Below are positions 11,491 to 23,333 of a DNA stretch of 64,000 bases, piece by piece; the first letter of the stretch is position 1, and every line of letters starts with the position of its first letter. Origin of the DNA: Rhizophagus irregularis (Eukaryota > Glomeromycota > Glomeromycetes > Glomerales > Glomeraceae); the NCBI RefSeq assembly GCF_026210795.1, contig NC_089440.1:1488001-1552000 (forward strand). Direction: 5' to 3'. Below the pieces are notes generated by a model, which worked only from the letters and a program-made list of their open reading frames with translations, was not told where the DNA came from and searched no databases. The position numbers and the translations under genes are program-made.

Positions 11491-13177
11491 CTAAACATTT
11501 TTGGATTCTATAATAGGTTGAGCAAGATCTGTAGAAAATTTAAAGTAAAATAAATTAATAAAAGAAAATTATTAATGAATGATAATAATTATCAAGCTTA
11601 TAATATTTACCTGGACCATTATTAATGGGTACTATCCCAGTTGGATTGATTTGTTTGTGACTTTCAAAGTAATGATGCTTAATATGATACATATTAACGG
11701 TATCAGAAACTGAAAAAAAAAAGAAAAAGTTAATTATAAAATTATTTGAATTTAAAAAATTTAAATATCATTTATTACTAACTTTTTGGCATTTGATAAA
11801 TTTGCCTAGCCCAACGAAGAATATTAGGATAATCATGTGCAATTGTTTTCTTGTTAGTTTTAAAGTGTGTATGATATACGGGATCAAACCTAATAATAAT
11901 TATTATTATGAATACGTCGTCGGTTATTGTGAAATTTTATAAATATAGAAAAAAAAAAAGATCAAAAAATTATGGAATTACCTAATAATTGTTGTCCAGA
12001 GTCTAATATCAGCTTCAGTAAAAGTATTTCCTACAAGAAATTCATTTTTTGAAAGGATTCCTTCCAATCGATCCAATGACTTAAAAAGTGGTTCAATATT
12101 ACGATTATCTAAATAATAATAATAATTAATTAGTAAAATAATTTGAGATATTTTGATAATTAATCATCTTCTGTTATAAATTGCTTACAAGCTTCTTGAG
12201 TCGTAGCGAAACCGCATTTGTACACGCCGTTATTAACCGTATCATAAACCCATTCGTTAATTTCATCAATTTGTGTACGTAAATTCTCGGGATAATAAGT
12301 TACTCCTTTGGTTTCCGGAGTAAAATCATCGAATGCATCATTAAAAATGCGGATAATTTCACTAGATTCATTATTAACTATCAAAAAAGTCACGTGAAAT
12401 AAGAATCATACGATGTCGATTAATCTAAAAATAGAAATCACTTTTTTTTTTACCTATTGTTTGAGTTTTTTTGTCCCAAAGAACAGGTACAGTAAACCTA
12501 AAGAACAATATAAAATTTAGTATTTTGATAAAAATTTTCTCACAATGTGAACTATTTACCTTCCACCGTAATTGGGGTCACTTTTGAAATATAATTCTCT
12601 AAGATATTGAGCGTTATTAACATTATCTGGAATGGCACCAGGAGTTTCTTCAGGGGTGTTAAATTTCCATCCTTTTTCGCCCAAAATATAGCTGACAACA
12701 CTCAACCCTATCAAATTATCAAGACCTTTAAGTGAACGGACGATAACGGTTCGATGTGCCTAATCAATTAACTTTAATTAAAAAATTAAAAATTAAAAAT
12801 AAAATGAAGATAAATAAGTTAAGTTACCCAAGGACAAGCCCAACTAACATACAAGTGATATCTGTCTCTGTATTTTTTTTTTAAAAAAAAAGAATTATGG
12901 TAATTATGGTTAATGGGTTAAAGTTTTTTTTAATTAAAAATAATAAACAATAAAATTACTTTTCAGCAGTGTAGATTGCATTGGGGTCTTTGCTGATTGT
13001 ATTACGAAATGAAGAGGCTTTTCTGCGGAATTCACCATCAGGTGAGGCCCATTTAAGAATTTCAGGTTGGTCCTTACTATATAAATAAAGGAAAAAAAAA
13101 ATAAAATAAGATAAAATTTTAGATGTAGATAATCTATATAATTTAAACATTTTTTTTTTTTACTTGAGGGTGGACAT
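11491..13177 (-). CDS. Glutathionyl-hydroquinone reductase (xi-class GST, ECM4-like)
   Basis: Ten exons on the minus strand give 324 residues: 13177-13164, 13076-12960, 12867-12828, 12759-12560, 12497-12454, 12377-12189, 12108-11982, 11889-11783, 11709-11611 and 11528-11491. All phases agree. Family hallmarks are present in order: WASPDGEFRRKASSFR, RYHLYVSWACPWAHRT with the catalytic Cys55, the glutathione-binding VPVLWD, and in the all-helical domain TEADIRLWTT and YQMPK, ending with the HHYFESHKQINPTGIVP tail of this class. Members reduce glutathionyl-hydroquinones back to hydroquinones, releasing oxidised glutathione, and protect against quinones in the cytosol. Exon 6 ends at a GTAAGC donor inside an otherwise open frame; reading through would stop after 12 codons and lose the helical domain, so the splice is well supported. 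The first exon is only 14 bp. Confidence 0.93.
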
Positions 13178-14779
13178 AGCGCGAATGAATTCAAAATTGG
13201 CTTTACAAAGTCTATTTAAAGAATAAAGTTCAGTAAATTTGACATAAAAACTAAACGGATTTATATAATAATTTGATCGATTAGCAAATGAATAAAATTT
13301 TGGCATTAAAAAAAAATTAGACCCTTGTTTAGTGTCAGTAACTTACTATATATATATAAAAAATTAAATCATCATTATTCATCAATTATTATTAATCGAC
13401 TTGATATTTGCTGACAATTGTTAAATGTCATAAGTAACCAATAAGGTACACAAAATAGGTATTACGCAATCAGGATACTGCGACACTCTTTTTAATTTTT
13501 TTCTGATAAGATGTACATCTCTCCAAAAAAAAATACTACCATAAATATCCAATTTCCTTAAATTTTTTAAAAGGCGTTCCTTAATTAACCATTTCAGAAT
13601 TTAACTCCCACATTGGTGACTCAAAAATCACAAATTCGATCACTTTACGTCTTTGCATATTATTCATGCATGTGATACTTCACTTTTTACTTTTGGTATG
13701 GCGTATATATATGCATTAAAAGAAGTCTTCTCTAGCATTATATGACGAACTATCGTTAAGGTAATGATTTTCATCCTCTACTGCGGTGAATACAAGTATT
13801 TTACGTATTTTACACTGCATACATTTGAAACGAGAGGATTGTTACAGAAATTTGTTCATGTGACGTCTTTATTATTTTAAAATTCATTGAGTCTGCCGCG
13901 AATTGCCGCGCGAATCTCTCAGTGAATCAATTTGCAGATTTGTTGTTCAAGAAAAATAAGGAAGGTACCATAATAAGTTAGCTTTAAACTATAACTATTT
14001 TAAAATCCATTAGAAAGAGTTATGTATATCCTGAATTAAATATCCACTTTTATTTAAGATATGCAGGTTTATCTGATAACGTTTTTTAATCTTGTTTATT
14101 TATATCGGATAATTATTTTAAAATAGTAATGATGTACCGGTTCAAAATTTTTGATTTGCCGTTTTCGGAACTTCGGCAAATTTTGATGAACACTAAACTG
14201 CGGAATGACAATAGAATATGAGAAAATTTCACAGTATCTTCACAGATCTTTAAATATAATATGAATTTCATGGATTCTGATAAGAATCTTTTTTTTTTTT
14301 CATCTTTTTTTTTCGATATTTGTCTATGACGTAACTACCAAAGAATCAAACTTCGGGAATACATTGGAAATATAATGTTTCTTTGATAAACCACGTTTTT
14401 TCAACCTTGCTCATAGAAGTACATTGAAGGAAAATCAGTTATCATTGTACTACTATTTTTTTTTTTCTCTGAGGATTTGCCAAATTCAAATTCTCCGTGA
14501 TACAAATTTAATGATTAAATTACTTTATATTAAGTCACTCACAGTTAAAATTGATATCATTAGGAATTTGTATCACGAAAAAGTTTTAGATACTACATAA
14601 ACATACAAATATGGAATATTTATTAAACAATGACGTGTTCCCCATAACCAATTAAAACCATCAAAATTTCCCATGAGTTTTTTCTTTATATAGAGTTAAA
14701 ATTCGTCATTCTTAAAAAAAAAAAAAATTTTTCCCAGAATCTTTTCTTTTTTGACTAAATCTATATTTTTTTTAACGCT
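13178..14779. other. Intergenic, presumed promoters
   Basis: No coding frame supported. The left end is upstream of the minus-strand reductase and the right end upstream of the bZIP gene. A T-run and the sequence ATATAGAGTT near 14688 precede the bZIP start. Confidence 0.5.
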
Positions 14780-16477
14780 ATGGATCCTTTCTTCTCTGCT
14801 TCAACAAACTTTGATAATTCAAATTCTGTTTTCAGTATGAATGATAACAACTTTCCTTGGGATTTTACTCTCGAAGATAATTTAGAAGCGCAAAAGTTAT
14901 TGGCTGCTGCTATTGCACACAACGATCAGTATAGATATGACGACGACCAAAAACGAAAGTTAGAAATGTTGGAAGACGTTGTTCAACAAAATCCTTCAAA
15001 AGTTAGTCGTAAGTAATAGTGAAAATTCTTTTATTTGTACATTCTCTTAATCGAGAATCTCTTAAGAGATTTAATATAAAAAAAATTTTTATTTTTTTTT
15101 ATTTTTTTTTAATATTAATTATATTAATTTACAAACTTTTTCTATTGTTCTTTATTAGATAATCTAAATATTTCTTCTGTACCACATCCAGATCTTACAG
15201 CAGAAAGTAAATAAAAACCTATTATTATTTGATTAAATTTTTATAAAAGACTGACATTTTATTTAATAATAATAAAAGCTGAAGCTGAAGTTAATAAAAC
15301 AGGTTCCGATGTACAGTCTGAACAATCGACTGAACCTCAGAAAAAAAAACCGGGTAGAAAACCATTAACTAATACTCCTAGCTCAGTAAGTTTCTTATTT
15401 GTATAATAATACATTTATTTTTTTACAATTTTATTTATAAATATTTTTTTATTTATATCATAGAAACGTAAGGCACAAAATAGGGCTGCTCAACGTGCGT
15501 TTCGAGAAAGAAAGGAACGTTATGTAAAAGAACTCGAAAATAAAATCAAAGAACTTGAATCTGTGTCAGCAAAAAGTGCTCAAGAAAACCAACAATTAAA
15601 AACACTTGTTGAACAATTACAGGCTGAAAATTTCATATTAAAACAAACAAGTTTCACCTTTGATTTCCCAATTGATAAAGTGAATGATACGCCCCTTGAC
15701 AAAGACATTAGTGAACTTCTTGCATCAACGCCTGCGACAACATCGGTATCAAAGACAAGTACATTAAGTATCCCTACATCATATACACCTCCATCCTCAA
15801 ATGAGAGCGATGAAGAACCAAGTTCACCGTCTGGTACAGGTTCTGTTGGGGATTCAGATAATAATTCGGAAATAAGAGATACATCGGCTGGAAATTCTCC
15901 TAAACAAGTACCTGATACTAGCCAAATAGAGCCTACAACTATCAATCCCCTCCCATCATCTTCACAGTCACACTCTTCTAAACCTCAAAGTGCAGAAGAG
16001 TTTTGTGAAAAGTTTACAGATAGTTTTTGCAAAGATAAAGAAAAAAATAAAAAATCAAGTTCAACGGGAGAATCCAGTAAATTACCATCCGCATTCACAC
16101 AATATCGGGATCCAACACCGTTTACTCCTAATATTGATAATCCTTTCTCCGAATCTACTCCATTACCGCCGCTTTTCGAAGATAATTTCCAAGGTTTTGG
16201 AACTTTCGAACCAATGGCTACTCCATCTGAAGAACACAGAAATCCTCTAGGTGGCAATTTTGGTTCATCGTTGGATGAAATTAGTAATAAAAGATTTTTA
16301 TCATGTAATAAGGTATGGGAAAGAATACAGCAGCACCCAAAGTTTGACGATTTAGAGGGTGATGAAATCGATCAACTTTGTTCTGCGCTGAAAGCTAAGG
16401 CAAAGTGTTCAGGCAACGGTCCAGTTGTACCTGAAGAAGAATTAGAAGCTGTTTTGGTTAAATTGGAAGACAAATAA
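14780..16477 (+). CDS. AP-1-like bZIP transcription factor (Pap1/Yap1 family)
   Basis: Four exons (14780-15008, 15159-15206, 15279-15385, 15464-16477) give 465 residues. The basic region reads KRKAQNRAAQRAFRERK (residues 129-145), with the NRAAQRAFR signature specific to fungal Yap/Pap1 proteins, followed by a leucine zipper to about residue 185. A long Ser/Thr/Pro-rich middle follows. Two cysteines at C309 and C317 (FCEKFTDSFC) resemble the n-CRD, and the C-terminus carries C409, C434 and C443 (SCNKVW, QLCSAL, AKAKCSG), matching the c-CRD. In this family, oxidant-driven disulfides between these domains mask a nuclear export signal and hold the factor in the nucleus to induce antioxidant genes. 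That regulation is inferred from the conserved cysteines. Neighbouring genes include a glutathione-linked reductase, but no link is shown by the sequence. Confidence 0.93.
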
Positions 16478-17854
16478 GATTATACTCACATTACAAAATT
16501 CAAGTTCCAGCAATTTATTTAGGGTTAGGGTCGTAATCTACGTTCAATAATATTCGTATGAAATAATTAGAAAGCAGCATAAAAATCAATAATCATAAAA
16601 AAAAGAAGATCGAAGATTTCTTCTACCAATAAGAAAAAGAAAGCTGAAGCTGTATTTAATGCGTACAGTTAAGGATTTTTTATTCTTATTTAATATTGGT
16701 AGTTGGACAGTTGGGCTTTTTTTATTATTATTACGCATTGTTATTTTTTTTTTTTCTTTTTTATTATTTTTTTTTCTTTCTTTTAATTTCAATAGCAAAA
16801 ATATCCCCTAGAATAATAATCGTTACATTTATATACTGTTTGTGCATTTGATTTGCGAGTTGAAAGTAGATATTTAATAGGTAAATTTTACTTTATGTAC
16901 ATAGTTTATTTCCCTTTTACTAACCTGGTTAATTTCCCAGCATTTTATTTTAAATCTTTGCTGACAAAAAGTATCTATCAAATTTATGAGTAAAATTTTT
17001 GTCATTTATTCTTGTAATAAAAAAGTTGAATTTATTTAAAATTTTATTAGTTTAGTTTTTCTTTATTTTATGTAAATTTAGCTTTATTTCTTATTATACT
17101 CACAAAAAAGATATATACACAGCATATAAAAATAATTTACTGATTCTTTTGCAAATTAATGATGCAAGATTAATAAAATAATTGATAAATTCTCAAGTTA
17201 TAATTTAATTCTTTATTATCCGAAAACATAAAATTTCTTAAAGTTTAACCGGTTTACTATATTCAAGCTCACCCAATTTTTTCAATAACGAAAATATCGC
17301 TCTCACATTGTTGTGAATATCAAATACATCCAATTTATTATATGATTAATTAACATCCCAAGAACTAATAAACAATTAATTCATCTTTGCTATTAAAGTT
17401 ACGAGGACATCTTCTGGATGAATGAAGAATTATTATTGAGTTCTATTCATTTTATGCTTTTTTTTTCTTGAGAAACGACTTTCGCTATGGTGGAATGGTA
17501 CCTGAATCTTTACGTTAGAATATTCAACTTTCCTAATACTATAGATAAATTGATAGAACACAACGACCACTACTCTTCATTAACAAAGTCATTCCCTGCT
17601 CTTTTGGTTTTCACATGCCACGTTGACAAAGTATTTCTGCGTTACAAACGAAATGTTAAGGAAAATTGATCGGGGTTTTCATCATTCGTTCTTTTTTTGT
17701 TAAACATGTGCTCACAATCACGTGACTTTACCATATATGCACTTGTTTGTTTTTTTAGAAGTTTGTTTTTATTCTAGAGCTTGAGGTTTTATCGTAAAGT
17801 GAAAGTTTATTAATATTAATAATTAAATAAGTTTCTAAGAAAAAAACACCAAAA
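16478..17854. other. Intergenic
   Basis: AT-rich spacer with the 3' flank of the bZIP gene and the 5' flank of the BCL7-like gene. A 60-codon ATG frame at 17487-17669 has no recognisable features and I leave it out. A TCACGTGA-like site (AATCACGTGACT) lies near 17717, about 135 bp before the BCL7-like start. Confidence 0.5.
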
Positions 17855-19654
17855 ATGTCAGCAACTAGACCTTCACGCCACCATGGATTTCGAGGATATG
17901 GTGCAGCGGACCATGATCGTTTAAAACGTTCATTATTACAACCAGTTCAATCATGGTATCATAAGATGAATTTTTTTCCCAATTTTGAATTATTTTATTA
18001 TATTATATATCTAATACCAAATCTTATTATTTGATATATTAGGGAAAGGAAGTGGCAATATCCTTCTAATGGAGTGAAAGGTTTCAAAATAATGAAATGG
18101 GTTAAATGTAAGGAATTTATCAATTTTTTTTTTAAAAAAAAATGTCAAATTATCTTGACGAATGATGATTAAATCATTATTGTCGTATAATTCAAGTTAC
18201 TTTTCGAATAATCGGGATAATAATTCAAGATTCTTTTTTTTTTTGTATTGATTTTAGCTGATAGAAAAATAACTTTTAACGATGATGATGATGATGATCT
18301 AGGAGGTGTAACAACACCAGCTCGTCAACCAATTATTGAGGTAAAATAATATATTTATAAAGCCTTAGACGGTCTTTTAAATTTATATTAATATTAATAA
18401 CATTAAATTTAGGATACACCAACACCAACTGCATCAATTATACAACCACCAACAGAAGCATCAACACCTCAACCATCAGAGACCGAACCTGACTCTACAA
18501 ATTTCTTGAGACCACTGCCACATTTATTATCAATACCAAAAGCACCATCGTTGCTTCGTGAAGCATCACAAGCATCATTCACATCAGTTAGTACTCCTGG
18601 AGAAACAATTACGACAAACAATAATAATACACCACATGATATGGAATCATCTGTAGGAAATAGTCCTGAAATGGAGGATGAAGAAGAACCAATGGAAGAT
18701 ATTATCACCTCACAACAAATTTTCAAAAAGAACGATCAAGCTAAAGATAATAATATAGAATTCAAAGAAAATACAAAACAAGTTAGTGATAATATTAATA
18801 TCAGTAAAATATATAATAAACAAACAAGTATTGTTAGCGGAATATTTGATAAAAATCAAGGTAAATCGACTAATAATTATGATGAAAATGTTAATCAAAA
18901 TGACGAGGAAGAAGATGACGACGATGATGATGACGATGATGATGATGATGAGGAATATATGGTTCGAAATGATGAATACATTGTTGTTCAGAATGAAAGT
19001 TATAATGGTCAAACTGAAGGATATGACGGTCAAGGTGAAGATTATGATCAGGTTGAAGATTATAGTGGTAATATAGATGATGATGATGATTATGATTATG
19101 GCGAGAGGACAGATGAATATGGTAGTCAAGCAAATAATGAATATAGTAATCAACCAAATAATGAATTTAATAATCAGGCAAACAATGATTACGGTAATCA
19201 ACCAAATAATAATTTTGGTAATCGGGCAAGCAATGATTATGGTGATCAGACAAATAATGATTATGATAGTCAAGCAAATGATGATTTTGGTAGAACAACC
19301 GAATATGGAATTAGTGAATATGGGAATACAAGCGAGTATGGAAGTAATGAATACTTGGGAAGAACAAATGAATTTGGAAGCCAAAATGCGGATGATTATG
19401 AAGAATCTTTAAGTGCTTTGAGTGATTATGACAAACAACCTAATGAATATACCGATTTGCATATTAAATATGGAGAACAACAAAGTAATATACCAAGTCA
19501 AATAAGTGAATATACTCAACCACAAAATCCTTATCAAGAACATGAAGTAATAGATTTTATTAAACATGAAAAAGCAAAAGATGTACAAGAAAATGACATT
19601 GAACAAGGTCAATTTAATTTGGAAGTATTTACAAAAAATATTCAAGATTCTTGA
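17855..19654 (+). CDS. BCL7-domain protein, putative SWI/SNF-associated subunit
   Basis: Four exons (17855-17955, 18043-18107, 18258-18340, 18413-19654) give 496 residues. Residues 26-56 read SLLQPVQSWERKWQY and GFKIMKWVK. This matches the BCL7 N-terminal domain, in which W-E-K-K-W and a later K-W-V are the conserved core (here W34, W38, W53). Animal BCL7 proteins are small subunits of BAF/SWI-SNF remodellers, so a nuclear chromatin role is inferred. After a Thr/Pro-rich linker there is an acidic run of about 11 Asp (residues about 251-261), then a Tyr/Asn/Gln/Gly-rich region with seven 8-residue repeats (residues 322-377). The tail is much longer than in animal BCL7 and looks disordered. The domain match is short, so the family call is good but not certain. 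Confidence 0.75.
19127..19294 (+). repeat. Seven coding 24-bp repeats (8-residue N/Q/Y-rich unit)
   Basis: In-frame units follow the pattern [A/P/T][N/S][N/D][D/E/N][Y/F]x[N/S/D][Q/R], starting ANNEYSNQ, PNNEFNNQ, ANNDYGNQ. They sit in the low-complexity tail of the BCL7-like protein. Codons vary between units (GAT/GAA, CAA/CAG), so the array is not a very recent expansion. Confidence 0.85.
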
Positions 19655-20118
19655 AGCAAATTTATTTAAATATTTATTCCTTTTTTTATTAAAAAAAAAT
19701 TATTAGAATTTTAATTTGTAAATTTATATATAGATTTTTTTTAATTAATAAAGGATTATTTTTTTTTTATTTTCTTAATTCTAATTGATATATTTAAAAT
19801 AATTTTAATAAATTATAATATATCAATTAAAATATTAATTTTCAAATTTAATATTTTATAAAATAAAAAGCAAAATAAATAATGGAATTGAATTAAAAAA
19901 ATTACCGTAACCGTAATATTAGTCATAATAGTTGCACATCAAAAAAAGCGAAAAATCGGGTATAGCGTGATAGCTGAAATTTCTTTATGGTTACAAGTTT
20001 TTTTACAATTATAGGCATTGTAAATTTGGTAAATTGCTTAAATAGTTAATAAATAAACAAATGAGTATTGTATGTAATAAAAAAACATATTTTACATAAG
20101 TATTTATCATATAAGTCT

Positions 20119-20226
20119 GAGAATTCAATAATTCGGCAATTTGACATTATGGCAATTTGGCAATTCGACGGCACGTCATTACAGCGGCGTAATACATTTC
20201 TATTTTGCCGCCGGTCCCCATGTATA
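20119..20226. mobile_element. Decayed MITE related to the SUV3-intron element
   Basis: One end reads GAGAATTCAATAATTCGGC and the other TCCCCATGTATA. The element at 45768-45897, read on the minus strand, has GAGAATGTAATAATTCGGC and ends CATCCCCATGTATAGGT. The two ends match in the same order and spacing (about 110-130 bp), while the interior has diverged. Confidence 0.45.
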
Positions 20227-20730
20227 CGATTTCCAAACCTACATTCATGCTTCTAATTTGAATAATTTTGAAGGAGGTGTAGGCGCAGTAAAGTAGTGCA
20301 GTAATAAGTAATTATCTATGAAGCAATTAGCAATTACATCATCCAAGACCAATCCATAGCTAATAGTGTTAATAGTGAGAAAGTTTTTTGTTCAGCAATT
20401 AAAAACTGAAACACCAAACCCAGAACTCCAGAAAATTCTTATATAGGTAAATTCCAAAATAATAACTCTAATCAAAGGTTTTTTATATTGCCATTGTTTA
20501 TATCTAACTTTAAAAATTATAACAAAAATAAATTATTAAATATTAAAAATATAAAATCTCAAATATTTTTAATACAACTTTTTAATTGAAACTTTATTAA
20601 TAAAAAAAACAAATTAAAATATTATTTTACCAACCAGTAGACAGTAGTCCAATCTAGACAATTTTTTTTAAATTGTAAATGTTTATTACTAAATGGCAAA
20701 ATCATAATTGCAATAAATTAAAAGAATATT

Positions 20731-21162
20731 GGGTATTGCTAAATATCACTAGTGGTGATCGTCACCACATATAAAATATTTTTTGAATTTTCAAAAATTT
20801 TTGACTGTGACATTATTCTAATTATAATATAAATATCATTACTATATGTAAATTTATGGGTAGAACAAGTTTGCCTTAGATTATAAAGGCTGTTGTTTAG
20901 ATAGTTTTTGAGAAAAATAGGAAAGTTTGATTTTATAAGCAAAATACAATTTTTTGTTTTAAAAAAGATTTTTTTTAGTCAAATTTTCAAAATTTTAGTG
21001 TGATTAGTATCTACTCAGGTTTGTTTTACACATTTATTATTTAAATTGAAATTTTTGAAAAAAAATTTACAATGTGGTTTTTAACTCTGGCCAAAATTAT
21101 AAATTTCGGCCAGAATTAAGTGGTGTGGTGACGATCACCACTGGTGATATTTAGCAATACCC
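20731..21162. mobile_element. 432-bp MITE, 39-bp TIR, 9-bp target duplication
   Basis: Terminal inverted repeats start GGGTATTGCTAAATATCAC and run 39 bp with one mismatch (position 20). AAGAATATT flanks the element directly on both sides (20722-20730 and 21163-21171), a 9-bp target-site duplication. Each TIR contains a palindrome (GTGGTGA tcg TCACCAC), and the interior holds another hairpin (TCTGGCC and GGCCAGA, about 21085-21115). There is no coding capacity. A 9-bp duplication with long TIRs is what Mutator-like (MULE) elements make, so a non-autonomous MULE is the best guess. Confidence 0.85.
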
Positions 21163-21949
21163 AAGAATATTAATTTAAATGAAAATCAATTATAAATTTT
21201 ATATATAATATTTAAAATTCTATAAATTTGCAAAATTAAACAACTGAAATCAAAAAATGCTAAAATATGCAAATTAATTATTTTATATAATATAAACTTT
21301 CATTAAAATTAAGCATTATAAAGTTTTTATATTATAAAATTAGTAATTTTATTGATTAATTAATCTAAAAAGAAAAAAATCAAAGCTTTTTTATGATTAT
21401 TATGTATATTAAGTATATTCAAACTTTAATATAATAATTAATAATATTTTAGATTTATAAATTTTATTTTATAAAGTAAATGGGTTTTACTTTAATAAAT
21501 ATAAAAATTTTAATATTTTAAATTAAAAGTTTCAATTTTCAAAGGTTTAAATAGAATTCTAAATAATATATGGATAGGCTAGTTGTGAAAGTTACTTATT
21601 GATCATATAAAATTTTCAAAAGTTGCTTATTTCAGAGGTATTTTTTCAAATTTTCTTATCCTATATACCCTTGTTTTTAAATAATTTACTAATTGGATTT
21701 TAATAAATTAATAAATTTTATATTATTGAATTTATTTCAATAAGAAAAATCTAATGATAGTAAAATTACATTTTTAGTACTGATATTAGCTAAATTATTA
21801 TAAGTTAAAATTTAACTATATGTATTTATTAGTTAAATGAAAGATATTTAAAGTACTCTTATTAAGGTTGCTGAATAGCTGAAAACTAAAGGATTTTGGT
21901 AAGTTGGCAAAATGCTAAAATAGTAAAACTTTGCTGAAATTATATAAAG

Positions 21950-22209
21950 AGGACCCCAGATATCTCCAAAACAGGTTATAAGTCACACTTTTGGCAAATT
22001 AGCCCATTTTTCAGGGTTCAAAAAATCATTTTTTGTAAATATCTCAGCATCCAGTGGTCCAATTTGGAGCTACAAAATAACAAAAGTTCATTAAAATTGA
22101 ATCACTAGATGTTGAGATATTTACAAAAAAACGATTTTTTGAGTTTTAGCAAAAAGGGTGTTTTTGGCCAAAGTCCATTATGATCTTTATATTAGATATC
22201 TGGGGTCCT
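21950..22209. mobile_element. 260-bp MITE, 16-bp perfect TIR, 8-bp target duplication
   Basis: AGGACCCCAGATATCT at the left is exactly inverted at the right, and ATATAAAG flanks both sides (21942-21949 and 22210-22217). Inner arms also pair: TTTTTTGTAAATATCTCA at about 22030 against TGAGATATTTACAAAAAA at about 22116, so the whole element can fold back. An 8-bp duplication fits hAT-like elements, but the TIR does not start with the usual hAT bases, so the superfamily is uncertain. Confidence 0.85.
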
Positions 22210-23289
22210 ATATAAAGTCTTATTAAAAAGTTAATGAAACTCTAAAGAAAGTAAAATCTGATAAGACTTATTATAAATACTAAAACTGCTAAAATTTTGG
22301 AAAAACTATAATAAAACTATAGTAAAATCTTAAAGAAACTAATCGTAAGATTTTGAAAAAATTTAAGTAAACAACCTTACTTCTTATAACTATTTAATTT
22401 ATATATAAAAATACTATCTGTAGAAAAATAATAAATAAAATAAATTAAAACAAAATAAACAAAATATATATATTTTTAATTAACTTCTATTATCAACTAA
22501 AAAACTGTTAATAGATTAATATAATATTTTATTATAAATTTTATATTTCAGAAAACTATTTATTTATATAAATGATTAATTAAATTTAAACTATTATATT
22601 TTAATATAACTTTTTATATATCATTACTTTTTTCTTATTCTTGATTTTTACTATATTTGTAAAGATATTTTTATTAATAATTTTACCTATATTTTTTTTT
22701 GAAAATAAAATCCATTTTTTTGAATTGTATCTTTCAAATTAGATATATCTTTATATTTATTATTATCTTTATAAAAGACTATTAAATAATATATAGTGGC
22801 CTATTAAAGAAATACATTCAAATTAAATTTGAATAAGATAAATTTCAAATATAAATAATATAAAATCTAATTTGGATTGATTGATTAGTTTTTTAATTAT
22901 ATGCCATTTATTCCAATATATTATTTATGTGATTTTTCCTGTTTTTTAATTTTACTCACATTAATAATATGTTTTATGGTAAAATAAATGATAAATTAAA
23001 AATTTTATAATATAAATTATTAATTAAATACAAAAAAAGTATCTATTTTTGAACTATACCAGATAAAGAATTTTCTACAATAAAATAATTGTAAAATTTA
23101 GATTCTTCAAGTTAAAAAAAAATTTTGCATTATTTAAATTGCAAAAAAGATTGTACTATTAGTTATTGTAAAAATGTGTAATGATTTCATTTTACTGATA
23201 AATTTTTTTCTATAAAATAAATCATAAAATATAAACTATATATATTAAAAATATACTATATACATAAAAATTTACAGTCAATTAGTTAC

Positions 23290-23324
<35 letters not shown>

Positions 23325-23333
23325 CAAAATTAA

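Larger units (their letters stand above)
19655..23333. other. Gene desert with MITEs
   Basis: About 3.7 kb with no supported gene. It holds one decayed and two well-formed small inverted-repeat elements (described separately) and a (TA)n tract at about 23293-23320 just downstream of the histidine kinase stop codon. Confidence 0.65.

Noticed and set aside
15580-16257. Two minus-strand frames opposite the bZIP gene
   Set aside because: They mirror the Ser/Thr/Pro-rich coding exon, and the sense strand has clear family motifs.
17487-17669. 60-codon ATG frame upstream of the BCL7-like gene
   Set aside because: Short, no recognisable feature, no intron or neighbour support; it may be chance.
18710-19384. 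224-codon minus-strand frame of Ile/Thr repeats
   Set aside because: Antisense shadow of the repetitive, acidic coding tail of the BCL7-like gene.
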